Positions 26,387 through 35,122 of a stretch of DNA of 64,000 bases are shown in pieces. Below the pieces are notes generated by a model. It worked only from the letters and a program-made list of their open reading frames with translations. It was not told where the DNA came from and ran no database searches. The DNA comes from CAYJLF01 sp964371055 (GTDB lineage: Bacteria; Eisenbacteria; RBG-16-71-46; CAIMUX01), in the NCBI GenBank assembly GCA_964371055.1, contig CAYJLF010000015.1, forward strand, positions 1 to 64,000. Reading direction: 5' to 3'. The translations under genes were made by a program, and so were the position numbers. Within the stretch, counting starts at the first letter, position 1. Every line of letters starts with the position of its first letter.

Positions 26387-27099
26387 CGACGGTGCTGACG
26401 ATCGCCCGGAAGGAGTTCCAGAGCTACTTCCAGTCCCCCATCGCCTACATCTTCATCACGGTCTTTCTGGCCCTGACGCACTTCTTCTTCTTCCGCGGCT
26501 TCTTCGTCGTGGGCCAGGCGACGATGCGGGAGTTCTTCGCCCTCGTGCCGGTCGTCTTCCTCCTCTTCATCCCGGCCGTGACGATGCGCCAGTGGGCCGA
26601 AGAGCGGAAGCTCGGGACGATGGAGCTGCTCCTGACGTTCCCGGTCCGCGACTGGGAGGTCGTGCTGGGGAAGTTCCTCTCCTCGTTCCTCTTTTTGGCC
26701 GTGGCCCTGGCCTGCACCCTGCCGCTGGCGATCACGGTGATCGCCCTCGGCAATCCGGACAACGGTGCCATGATCGGCGGCTACGTGGGGAGCCTGCTGC
26801 TCGGAGGGACCTACCTCGCGATCGGCCTCTGGATCTCGGCCCTCACCTCCAACCAGATCATCGCCTTCATCCTGACCGCCGTCTCCTGCTTCGCCCTCTT
26901 CATACTGGGAGAGCCGGTCGTGATGAGCGCGGTCCCCGAAGCCCTCGCGGGGTTCCTCGCCCAGCTCGGCGTCGGATACCACTTCGATTCGATCGGGCGC
27001 GGAGTCATCGACTCGCGCGACCTGATCTACTACCTGTCGGTCATCGCCTTCTTCCTGTTCCTCAACATCCGCTCCATCGAGAGCCGGAAGTGGAGCTAG
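26383..27099 (+). CDS. ABC transporter permease (GldF-like)
   Basis: A 238-residue ABC-2-type permease with six predicted membrane helices. The N-terminal ARKEFQSYFQSPIAYIFITV matches the GldF/ABC-2 start, and the periplasmic-side motif WAEERKLGTMELLLTFPVRD followed by WEVVLGKF is conserved. It overlaps the ATPase gene (ATGA) and precedes the auxiliary subunit by four bases. It forms the transmembrane channel for an unknown substrate. Confidence 0.88.
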   Translation: MTTVLTIARKEFQSYFQSPIAYIFITVFLALTHFFFFRGFFVVGQATMREFFALVPVVFLLFIPAVTMRQWAEERKLGTMELLLTFPVRDWEVVLGKFLSSFLFLAVALACTLPLAITVIALGNPDNGAMIGGYVGSLLLGGTYLAIGLWISALTSNQIIAFILTAVSCFALFILGEPVVMSAVPEALAGFLAQLGVGYHFDSIGRGVIDSRDLIYYLSVIAFFLFLNIRSIESRKWS

Positions 27100-27103
27100 C
27101 GCC

Positions 27104-28777
27104 ATGACGGAGATGAACAAAGCGCAGCGCCGCCTGAAGTACGGGATCAGCTCCGCGGTCGGGATCCTGATCGTCGCCGGCATCCTGATCGCGCTCAACG
27201 TGATCAGCTCCCGGCTCTTCGTCCGCGCCGACCTGACCGAGCAGCGGGAGTTTACGGTCAGCCCGGCCACCAAACAGATCCTGCGCGAGCTGGACGACGT
27301 CGTCTCGATCAAGGTCTTCTTCACCCGCAAGCTCCCCCCCCAGCTCGCCACGCTGCGGCAGCAGATCGAGGATCTCCTGAAGGAGTACCGCGTCTACTCC
27401 GGCGGGAAGGTGCAGGTGCGGATCTACGATCCGAGTGTCGAACCGGAACGCGCGCAGGAGGCCCAGTCGATGGGCATCGCGCAGGTCCAGATGAACCTGC
27501 TGGAGAAAGACCAGTTTCAGGTGACCAACGTCTTCATGGGCCTGGGGGTGCAGTTCGGCGACAAGGTCGAGACGATCCCCTTCATCCAGGACGCCTCGAC
27601 GCTCGAATACGATCTCACCTCCGCCCTGCTCAAGGTCACGCGGGACGAGCAGAAGACGCTGGGGTTTTTGAGCGGCAACCAGGAACGCACGCTCGATCGC
27701 GATCTCGAGGGGATCCGGACCGAGCTGGCGCGCCAGTACGAAGTCCGACCGGTCGACCTGGCCGCGGGCCGCACCGCGGTCCCGGAGGACATCAACACGC
27801 TGATCGTCGCCGGCTCGCGCAGCGTCCCCGAGCGGGTCCGCTACGAGATCGACCAGTACATCATGCGGGGCGGGCGGGTTCTCTTCCTGCTCGACTCGGT
27901 CACGATGAACGAGCAGGCGGGCCTCTCGGCGATCGGGTCGGCCTCCGGCTTCGAGGATCTCCTGGCGAGCTACGGCGTCGGGATCAAGAACTCCCTCGTG
28001 CTCGATGCCCGCAACTCCACCGCGTCGTTCTCGCAGGGATTCATGGCCTTCATGGTGCCGTATCCGTTCTGGCCCAAGGTCGTCCGGCCCGACCTCGACG
28101 CGCAGAACCCGATCACCTCGAGGCTCGAGTCGCTCACTCTCCCGTGGGCCGCCCCGCTCGACCTGCGGGTCGCAGTGGGGCAGCCGTCCGGCTCGCCGCG
28201 GGAGCCGGCCCAGCCGTCGCCCCAGCCGGAGGTCGTCGCGTCGATCCTCGCCCAGACCTCGGACAAGGCCTGGACCCAGAGCGGACGGTATGACCTCAAT
28301 CCCCAGTCGCTCATGATGACGCGGCCGCAGGTGACCGGCGAGCAGTTCCCCCTTGCGGTCGCGCTCACGGGGAAGTTCCGGAGCCCCTACGCCGAGCAGG
28401 CGCCCCCGCCCAAGCCGGGAGACGAAGGCACGGCCGTCGGCGAGACGCCACTCCGGGAGAGCCCCCTCACCCAGGTGATCGTCGTCGGCAACTCGCAGTT
28501 CATGACCAACATGTTCCTGCGCAACTTCCCCGAGAACGCCCTCTTCCTCCAGAACGCGGTCGACTGGATGACGCTCGGCAACGAGCTGATCTCGATCCGT
28601 TCCCGCGGCGCCACCGCCCGCCCGGTCCGGGAGCTGTCCGACGGCACCCGCACCGGCGTGAAGATCCTGCTGACCGCGGGGGTGCCGATCCTGGTCATCG
28701 TGGCCGGCCTCCTCCGGACGGCCGTGCGGCGGCGGCGGCGGCAACTCCTGGCGGACGAGTTCCGGCCGGCATCCTGA
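27104..28777 (+). CDS. Gliding-motility-associated ABC auxiliary subunit (GldG-like)
   Basis: A 557-residue protein with membrane helices at both ends (GILIVAGILIALNVISSRLF near 14-36 and LLTAGVPILVIVAGLL near the C-terminus) and a large periplasmic part between them. The sequence ADLTEQREFTVSPATKQILR followed by LDDVVSIKVFFTRKLP is typical of the GldG / ABC-type auxiliary family. The later NTLIVAGSR...FLLDSV portion resembles the class I glutamine-amidotransferase-like fold of that family. It lies in an operon with the ATPase and permease and probably forms their extracytoplasmic subunit. Confidence 0.87.
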   Translation: MTEMNKAQRRLKYGISSAVGILIVAGILIALNVISSRLFVRADLTEQREFTVSPATKQILRELDDVVSIKVFFTRKLPPQLATLRQQIEDLLKEYRVYSGGKVQVRIYDPSVEPERAQEAQSMGIAQVQMNLLEKDQFQVTNVFMGLGVQFGDKVETIPFIQDASTLEYDLTSALLKVTRDEQKTLGFLSGNQERTLDRDLEGIRTELARQYEVRPVDLAAGRTAVPEDINTLIVAGSRSVPERVRYEIDQYIMRGGRVLFLLDSVTMNEQAGLSAIGSASGFEDLLASYGVGIKNSLVLDARNSTASFSQGFMAFMVPYPFWPKVVRPDLDAQNPITSRLESLTLPWAAPLDLRVAVGQPSGSPREPAQPSPQPEVVASILAQTSDKAWTQSGRYDLNPQSLMMTRPQVTGEQFPLAVALTGKFRSPYAEQAPPPKPGDEGTAVGETPLRESPLTQVIVVGNSQFMTNMFLRNFPENALFLQNAVDWMTLGNELISIRSRGATARPVRELSDGTRTGVKILLTAGVPILVIVAGLLRTAVRRRRRQLLADEFRPAS

Positions 28778-28790
28778 CGGGAGAGTTCCG

Positions 28791-29840
28791 ATGAAGCCCA
28801 GAAACGTCCTGATCCTCACCTGCATCCTCTTCGTGCTCGGCGGGCTGGCGCTGTTGCTCGAACAGAACCGGCAGAAGAGCTTCTCGCCGCGCGGCAATCC
28901 GATCTTCCGCGACTATGCCGAGGCGAAGGCCGATGGCATCGAGATCGTCGGAGGCGGACGAACCGTCACGCTCGCCCGCCGCGGCGAAACCTGGATGGTG
29001 GCGAACGAAGGAATGAAGCCGGCCGATCCGAAGCTGCCCAAGCAGATCCTGGAGGCGATGGAGGAGTTCAGCACCACCACGCTCATCTCGAACTCCCGCG
29101 AGCGCCATGCCGGCTTCGAGGTCGACACGACCGGCTTCTCCGTGCGCATCTCCCAGCACGTGGCGAGCGGACGCACGCGGAGTGGACTGAGCTCCTTCGT
29201 CGATCGGCTTCTGGGACGGGCGCGGCCCGATCCGCAGGGATCGACGACGCTGGCCTCGTTCGTCGTCGGCAAGCCGGGTCCTGACTTCATGAGCACCTAT
29301 GTCCGGCCGGAGGGGAAGGATGCCGTCTATCTGATCCCGGTCTACCTCCGCACCTTCGTCGATCGCGGCGAGCAGAGCTGGCGCAACCTGACGATCCTCG
29401 AGGTAGAGCCGGATGCGATCACCGGCTGGACGACGAGGCGCGCCGATGGATCGATCACGGTGGAGAAGGGCGCAGACGGCTCCTGGATGATCAAAGATCC
29501 GGTCGAGGCTCCGACCCGACCCGAGGTCGCCTCGATCGTCTTGCGCACGCTGACCACGATCCGCGCCACCGGATTCGCGGACACCACGCTCGGCGCGGTC
29601 GAGCTGGGTCTCGAGCCCGACACGACGTCGATCGTGATCCGCACCGCCGACGGCTCCTCTCACACCATCGTGGTGGGCGCCGCCAACGAGCGGAACCAGA
29701 GCTACACCCAGAAGCTGGGCGACCCGACGGTCTACCTCGTCCCCCGCGGCCGATGGAACACGGTGCTTCGACCGCTCGATACGCTGCAGGCGCCGGAGGG
29801 CGAGGCGGACGTCCCCCCCGGGGCCGGCGCCACGCCCTGA
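28791..29840 (+). CDS. DUF4340-type membrane-anchored protein of the ABC operon
   Basis: A 349-residue protein with one N-terminal membrane helix (NVLILTCILFVLGGLALLLE) and a periplasmic repeat-like body. Repeated strand patterns (DGIEIVGGGRTVTLARRGET; AVELGLEPDTTSIVIRTADG) match the DUF4340 family that regularly follows GldG-like genes. Function is unknown; a structural partner of the exporter is inferred. ATG 28791 follows GGGAGAG, 13 bases after the previous stop. It ends the operon before a strong terminator. Confidence 0.82.
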   Translation: MKPRNVLILTCILFVLGGLALLLEQNRQKSFSPRGNPIFRDYAEAKADGIEIVGGGRTVTLARRGETWMVANEGMKPADPKLPKQILEAMEEFSTTTLISNSRERHAGFEVDTTGFSVRISQHVASGRTRSGLSSFVDRLLGRARPDPQGSTTLASFVVGKPGPDFMSTYVRPEGKDAVYLIPVYLRTFVDRGEQSWRNLTILEVEPDAITGWTTRRADGSITVEKGADGSWMIKDPVEAPTRPEVASIVLRTLTTIRATGFADTTLGAVELGLEPDTTSIVIRTADGSSHTIVVGAANERNQSYTQKLGDPTVYLVPRGRWNTVLRPLDTLQAPEGEADVPPGAGATP

Positions 29841-29868
29841 GGCAGCCTCGGTCCCCGCACGGAATCCC

Positions 29869-29913
29869 ACGGCGGTGCCGGCGACGCGACCGGCGCTGCC
29901 GTCCGGGTTTTTT
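29869..29913 (+). terminator. Intrinsic terminator of the ABC operon
   Basis: Thirteen-base stem ACGGCGGTGCCGG (29869-29881) with CCGGCGCTGCCGT (29890-29902), including two G-U pairs, an eight-base loop, then TTTTTT at 29908-29913. Confidence 0.7.
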
Positions 29914-30077
29914 GCCCCGGTTTGTGCTCCGACTCCCCACCACCTCTCCTCTTTTTCCTGTCCCGTCCGTCTAAGGAAAATCCTCGCCCGTTAAGACACG
30001 ATTGTTCTGGTAAAGTTGTTTGCCACAACCGATTCGTTGCCAAGTGACGGAGCCGTGCCGATCCACCGGAGGAATGC

Positions 30078-32396
30078 ATGGACCGTGGGTGTTCCCTCCA
30101 CCGTGGCGCCGCCCTCGCCCTTTTCTTCGGGCTCCAATGCGCCTCGTCGCTGCCGGCCAGCGCCGTGTCGGTGGGGTTGCGGGTGATCGAACCGGGCGGC
30201 AGGGACGTGCCCGCCCGGATTCACCTCAAAGATGGATCGGGCGCGTGCATCCCCGGCGTTCCGGATAGCGTGCTGCTGAGCCATCAGAACTGGCCCTGGA
30301 TGGACGGTTACTTCTACGTCCCGGGCGACACCATCTGGGTCGACATGGCTCCGGGAACGGCCCGGATCGAAGTGGGACGCGGATGCGAGTGGGTTCCCAC
30401 GCGGCTCCAGGCGGTCATCACGGGAGACACCCTCATTACCGTGACGATTCGTCCTGCGTTCGACCCGCAGGCCGAGTCGTGGTACTGCGGCGACGCGCAT
30501 ACGCACGGAGGGCACGATCCGGTCGACTACCCGATCTCCCCCGAGACCGCCCGGCGGGTGGCGCAAGCCGAGGATCTCAACATGCTGTGGCTCCTGGACG
30601 ACATGGACCACTTCATCGGCGCTCCCGATCCGGTCTCGACGGGCGAGACGATCCTCTACTACAGCTTCGAGTTCCGGCACCAGGCCTGCGGCCACGTGGA
30701 GATGCTGGGCGGCAAGTCCGCCATGAACTGGGGATGCTGCGCCCCGCCCGCCTCGGTCGTCCCGCTCCTCTCGCAGATCTGGGAGGCCTGGGCACCCGCC
30801 TGGGACGAGGCGATGTGCCTGGCCCACCCCGAGACCGGAGCAGACTTCTTCCACGACACCGGGTGGCCCGGCTGGGGACTGGGCCGGGAGTTTCCCCTGC
30901 TGGCCACCGCAGGCAAGGTCGACGGCTACGGCATCGCGTCCTACAGCAACAACCCGGAAGTGGCCCTCGAGTCGTGGTACGACGCGCTCTCTGCCGGCTA
31001 CTCCATCCCGCCGACCGCCGGCACCGACGCGGCGCTCTGCAGCTACTGGGGGCGCCCCCCAGGCGGGTACCGCGTCTATGTCAAGGAGACCGGCGGCCCG
31101 CACTCCGCCGCCCGTTGGGTCGAAGGGTTGAAGGCGGGGCGAGTCTTCGTGACCAACTACCCTCTGATCCCTCTCTTCGCCGTGAACGGCGTGGAGGCGG
31201 GGGGCGTCGTGGACATCCTCAGCGGCGGGCCCAATGTGGAGGTCCAGTACCGCATCGACTCGGTGCTGCCGGTCACGACGCTCGAGATCCTCCACAACGG
31301 CCTGGTCGCCGCCACCGTCTCCCTGGGCGGCGTTCCGGGGCAGCAGACCTGGAGCGGATCGCACTCGTTGCCGGTGAGCGCGAGCGGGTGGATCGCGCTC
31401 CGGGTCAAAGGGATCACCGACCGCCAGCACGCGGTCAGCCATGAACTCTTCGCCCACACCGGGATCGTGCGTCTGCGTGTCGACGGGAGCCGGCCGGTGC
31501 AACCGCTGGCCGCCGGCCACCTTTATGACAAGGCCGACTCGCTGGAGATGTTCGTCGAGATGCGCGGCGGGTGGCAGAACCAGCAGCAGCGGCTGATGGT
31601 ATTGAGCCGTATCCAGGCCGCCCGCGACTCGCTCGCGCGCCACTTCGCGCAGCCGCCGGCCCCGTTCGATCTCCTCTCCCCCGTCGACGGCGAGAGCGTC
31701 TACGTCGCCGACGGTCCCCGTCTGATCTGGTCGGCGGCGGTCGACCCCGATCCGGGCGATCATGTGCGTTACGAGGTCCAGCTCGCCGACGATCCCGATT
31801 TCACCTCGGCGCTCCCCCCGCTGGTGCTCGACTCGACCTCGGTCGCGGTGGCGCTTCTGGGGCTCACGACCGATGCGCGCCACTGGTGGAAAGTGCGGGC
31901 CTTCGACCGCGGGGGCAACAACGTCCCCTCCTCCCCCACCGCGCGCAGCTTCTACTACGGCTCCGCCACCGCGGGCGTGGAGATCGCGGGGCCGGATGGC
32001 GGGGAACCGGCCGGGCCCGGCACGGGCGGAGATGCCTCCGGAGCGGGCGAGCGCTGTCGCCTGGTCCTCCACCCCAATCCCTCGCACGGGTGGACCTGGA
32101 TCGAAGTCCGCGGACGGCAGGGGGAGAAGGACGCGGGCGCGCCGGTCGGGCGCCTGGAGCTGTATGATACGGCCGGCCGGAGGCTCCGGACGCTGTCGGC
32201 GGCCCACAGCCAGACCCTCTGGGACGGCCGCGACGAACTCGGCCGCGCCGTGCCCAGCGGGACCTACTGGGTGCGTCTGACGGCCGCCGTGGGGCCCGGC
32301 GGCGCGGACCGCGGCGTGGTTCGCGGCGCAGAGGCCGGGACCGGAGAGGCGCAGCACGGCGCGGTCGTCTCGGCCCGGCTGCGGGTGGTGCACTGA
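30078..32396 (+). CDS. Secreted CehA/McbA-type PHP metallohydrolase with C-terminal sorting module
   Basis: A 772-residue secreted protein. After the signal peptide (LFFGLQCASSLPASA) comes a beta-sandwich region, then a PHP/CehA-McbA-like domain beginning WYCGDAHTHGGHDPVDYPIS with further His/Asp positions (DDMDHF; DFFHDTGWPG). Known relatives hydrolyse carbamate or phosphoester bonds using metal ions; the substrate here is unknown. A fibronectin-type module (FDLLSPVDGESVY to WKVRAFDRGGNN) follows, then a C-terminal module with LHPNPS, LELYDTAGRRLRTLSA and LWDGRDELGRAVPSGTYWVR. ATG 30078 has CGGAGGA upstream. It opens a run of secreted proteins with the same C-terminal module. Confidence 0.75.
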   Translation: MDRGCSLHRGAALALFFGLQCASSLPASAVSVGLRVIEPGGRDVPARIHLKDGSGACIPGVPDSVLLSHQNWPWMDGYFYVPGDTIWVDMAPGTARIEVGRGCEWVPTRLQAVITGDTLITVTIRPAFDPQAESWYCGDAHTHGGHDPVDYPISPETARRVAQAEDLNMLWLLDDMDHFIGAPDPVSTGETILYYSFEFRHQACGHVEMLGGKSAMNWGCCAPPASVVPLLSQIWEAWAPAWDEAMCLAHPETGADFFHDTGWPGWGLGREFPLLATAGKVDGYGIASYSNNPEVALESWYDALSAGYSIPPTAGTDAALCSYWGRPPGGYRVYVKETGGPHSAARWVEGLKAGRVFVTNYPLIPLFAVNGVEAGGVVDILSGGPNVEVQYRIDSVLPVTTLEILHNGLVAATVSLGGVPGQQTWSGSHSLPVSASGWIALRVKGITDRQHAVSHELFAHTGIVRLRVDGSRPVQPLAAGHLYDKADSLEMFVEMRGGWQNQQQRLMVLSRIQAARDSLARHFAQPPAPFDLLSPVDGESVYVADGPRLIWSAAVDPDPGDHVRYEVQLADDPDFTSALPPLVLDSTSVAVALLGLTTDARHWWKVRAFDRGGNNVPSSPTARSFYYGSATAGVEIAGPDGGEPAGPGTGGDASGAGERCRLVLHPNPSHGWTWIEVRGRQGEKDAGAPVGRLELYDTAGRRLRTLSAAHSQTLWDGRDELGRAVPSGTYWVRLTAAVGPGGADRGVVRGAEAGTGEAQHGAVVSARLRVVH

Positions 32397-32479
32397 GCCG
32401 GCCACAACCGCCCGAGGCCGGGGCTGGACCGAGGCAACGCCGGGGCCGATCGATGCGAGCCTCGAGGAGTCACGAAAGC

Positions 32480-33745
32480 ATGAGCCGTTCGCTCCCTTGG
32501 GCCACCGGAGTGGTTCTCGCGATCGGCCTGACGATCGCCCTCGCGCTCGTCCTCGCCGCGACGGCGCGGCCGGCCTGCGCCGAGGAGCCGCACTTCCGGA
32601 TCCAGACCTACAACATCTACTGGGGCGGCCACGACTACGACCCGGTCTTCAACCGCGGCCTGGAGTGGCTGCAGGTTCTGCGCGAGGAGCAGGCCGATGT
32701 GGTCGTCCTGCAGGAGTGCCTCGGTTGGCTCGACTCGGAGTCGGGGTATCTGCGCGCCTATGTCGACTCGCTGAACGCCACCCTCCCCGCCGGGCCGTAC
32801 TACCAGGGATATGCCGGCGTCGGAAGCTGGATCCTCCATGTCTGCCTGATCAGCCGGCATCCGGTGACGCACTTCGAGTACTTCAACCAGGTGGTGGTGG
32901 ACGGCGAGACGATCCCCATCTCTCGCGTCTTCGTCCACGCGGCGATCGACCTCTACGGAGCCCCGGTCCATGTCGTGGGGGTGCACTTCAAGTCGGGGCT
33001 CAGCCGGGTGGATCGGGAGGCGGAGGCTCGCGCGCTGCTCGCCATCCTCGATGATCTCCCCGCCGGCGCGACGGTCTGGGTGCTGGGCGACTTCAACAGC
33101 TATTCGCCCGACGATGTCGCCGAGGGGAGCGCCACGCCGCCCGATTACGCCCACGGGGCCAGCCCCGCGGAACTCATCGGTTGGGAGCCGATCGGCTATC
33201 TCCGCGACCGCGGCTATGAGGATGCCTACCGCAGCTACCGCCCCCTCAGCCTGGGCTACACGCAGGAGACGACCGACTTCCTCCCCACCGGCCCCGGGCC
33301 GATCAAGCGGGTCGACTGCATCCTCCGCTCCCCCACCAACGGGTGGATCCGGACCTCGGCCCACATCCGCGACGACGCCCTCGGCGATGCGGGGTCGGAT
33401 CACTACAGCGTGATCGCCGACTACGAGCGGGCCGCGGCCGCAACGCCGGAGGTGCGGTTGCTAAACAATCCGATCGAGCTCTCCGCCCAACCCAATCCGT
33501 TCGCGGCCGATTGCCTGCTGCGCATGGTCCTCCCCACGGACGGACCTGCCGAGTTGGCTCTCTTCTCGCCGTCGGGCCGGCTGGTGCGATCAGAAGCGCT
33601 GCGGCCGGGCGCGGGCCTGCGCGAGTGGACCTGGAACGGCCGCGGGGCGCTTGGCGAAGAGCTGCCGTCGGGTGTCTATCTGGCGCGCGTGGGCACAGCG
33701 TCAGCCAGCCGGTCGATCAAGATCTGGAAGCTGGGCGGACGCTGA
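32480..33745 (+). CDS. Secreted endonuclease/exonuclease/phosphatase-family protein with sorting module
   Basis: A 421-residue secreted enzyme with a signal peptide (VVLAIGLTIALALVLAATAR, cleavage after ACA). The EEP fold is seen in order: metal-site N45 (QTYNIYWGG), E79 (VVVLQEC), VHFKSGLS, LGDFNSY and the terminal GSDHYSVIADY with the catalytic His. Such enzymes cleave DNA, RNA, nucleotides or phospholipids; specificity cannot be read here. The last 90 residues are the shared module (SAQPNPF, LALFSPSGRLVRSEAL, LPSGVYLARV). ATG 32480 has GAGGAG upstream; an in-frame ATG at 32453 is less well supported. Confidence 0.82.
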   Translation: MSRSLPWATGVVLAIGLTIALALVLAATARPACAEEPHFRIQTYNIYWGGHDYDPVFNRGLEWLQVLREEQADVVVLQECLGWLDSESGYLRAYVDSLNATLPAGPYYQGYAGVGSWILHVCLISRHPVTHFEYFNQVVVDGETIPISRVFVHAAIDLYGAPVHVVGVHFKSGLSRVDREAEARALLAILDDLPAGATVWVLGDFNSYSPDDVAEGSATPPDYAHGASPAELIGWEPIGYLRDRGYEDAYRSYRPLSLGYTQETTDFLPTGPGPIKRVDCILRSPTNGWIRTSAHIRDDALGDAGSDHYSVIADYERAAAATPEVRLLNNPIELSAQPNPFAADCLLRMVLPTDGPAELALFSPSGRLVRSEALRPGAGLREWTWNGRGALGEELPSGVYLARVGTASASRSIKIWKLGGR

Positions 33746-33794
33746 TCGGACGCTGCCTCAACGCCGCCCACCGCAGGCCCGCCTCGACTCCTCC

Positions 33795-33823
33795 TTGCGC
33801 CCGGGTCCCGGGCGGCCTATACT
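33795..33823 (+). promoter_or_regulatory. Sigma-70 promoter before the propeller-like gene
   Basis: TTGCGC (33795-33800), a 17-base spacer and TATACT (33818-33823), 60 bases before the next ATG. The -10 box matches five of six. Confidence 0.5.
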
Positions 33824-33882
33824 TGTCCATCCCGATCTCGGCACCGCATCTGCTGCTCACGCACCCTTGGCCTGGAGGAAGG

Positions 33883-35085
33883 ATGAGGAGTCCGCGCCCG
33901 CGCGGGAATCGCCGTAGCCCGGCGCTGTTCCCGGTGCTGCTCCCCGCGCTTCCCGGGCTCCTCCTGGCGGTGGCGCTCCTCACACCCGCTCCCATACGCG
34001 CGGAGGGGGGCAACGCCAACGGCAAGGTCGCCGTCTACGACACCGCCGACTCCGCCTACGGCTTCAGCGCCTATACCGGCGGCTGGACGTCACGCGCGCT
34101 CGACGCGCCGGCGGCCGTGCGCCGCTGCGGCAAGTACCTCGGCCTCCTGCGCACGCACCGGCAGATCTATGCCTTCAACTGCGTCAACGAGCGCTGGTTC
34201 AACCGCGGCTTCATCGGCCTCCCCTCCGGCGAAGATGCCGAGGGGGCCGTCGCCGTCGTCTGGACCACGCGGGCGATCTACGGCATCGCCACCCCCTGGA
34301 CCCTCTGGCGGGACCTCTCGCTCCCCGCCGGCGCCGTCCCGATCGGCGGCGGCTCGGCCGGCGACTTCGGCCTCGTCTGGACCACGACCATGATCTACGG
34401 CTACCACGCCGCTACCCACCAGTGGATGCCCCAACCGGTGACCCTTCCGCCCATCGGCGGCATCGCGGAGGACGGCCTCGGGCTCGTCTGGACCGACCGC
34501 GAAGCCTACGCGTTCGATCCCACCCCGGGAGGATGGGTCGCCCTCACGCTGCAGGATCCGCGCGGCGTCAGCGCGGCCGGTTCGGGCGATGTCGCCGTCG
34601 TCTGGAGCAACCGCGAAGCGCAAGCCTACAGCGGCCCGCTCGACGCCTGGTATCCCCTGACCGCGGCCCAGGACCTGGTGGGCGGCGCGGCCTGCGGCGA
34701 GGTGGCGTTGGTCTGGGACGAGCTGGCAGTCCACGCCTTCGACGCCAACACCGGCGGTTGGAGCAGCCGCACGATCCGCGAGCCGCTCCCCTCCGGTCTG
34801 CCCGACTCCGGTCTCCCCGGTTTCGGGGCGCCGGCGGGGCTCAGCGCCGCACCCAATCCCTCTCCCGGAGGGCGCCTCGCGCTCACGTTGCCGTTCGACG
34901 GCAACTGGAGAGTCCAGGTGTTCTCTCCCTCCGGATCGCTCGTTCGCACCGCGGATGCCGTCGGCTCCTCCCTGCTCTGGGACGGACGCGATGAGGACGA
35001 TCGCGCCGTCGCGGCCGGCTCCTACTGGATCCGGGCCGAGGCCGACGGACGGGTCGAAGCGCTGCGCGTGGTGGTGGCGCCGTAA
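33883..35085 (+). CDS. Secreted propeller-like protein with sorting module
   Basis: A 400-residue protein. After the signal peptide (LPALPGLLLAVALLTPAPIR) there are six or seven repeats of about 45 residues, each with a strand pattern like GLVWTTTMIYGYHAATHQWM, GLVWTDREAYAFDPTPGGWV and ALVWDELAVHAFDANTGGWS. This suggests a beta-propeller. The C-terminus carries the shared module (AAPNPSPGG, VQVFSPSGSLVRTADA, LLWDGRDEDDRAVAAGSYW). The binding target is unknown. ATG 33883 is preceded by TGGAGGAAGG. Confidence 0.7.
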   Translation: MRSPRPRGNRRSPALFPVLLPALPGLLLAVALLTPAPIRAEGGNANGKVAVYDTADSAYGFSAYTGGWTSRALDAPAAVRRCGKYLGLLRTHRQIYAFNCVNERWFNRGFIGLPSGEDAEGAVAVVWTTRAIYGIATPWTLWRDLSLPAGAVPIGGGSAGDFGLVWTTTMIYGYHAATHQWMPQPVTLPPIGGIAEDGLGLVWTDREAYAFDPTPGGWVALTLQDPRGVSAAGSGDVAVVWSNREAQAYSGPLDAWYPLTAAQDLVGGAACGEVALVWDELAVHAFDANTGGWSSRTIREPLPSGLPDSGLPGFGAPAGLSAAPNPSPGGRLALTLPFDGNWRVQVFSPSGSLVRTADAVGSSLLWDGRDEDDRAVAAGSYWIRAEADGRVEALRVVVAP

Positions 35086-35122
35086 CAACCCTTCCAGAAG
35101 GCGGTCCCACGCCCGGCCGCTC

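Noticed and set aside
30015..30045. TAAAGTTG followed by a CCGATT-like box before the PHP-type gene, resembling a sigma-28 site
   Set aside because: Spacing is 9-10 instead of 11 bases and the second box matches poorly; the gene is not flagellar.
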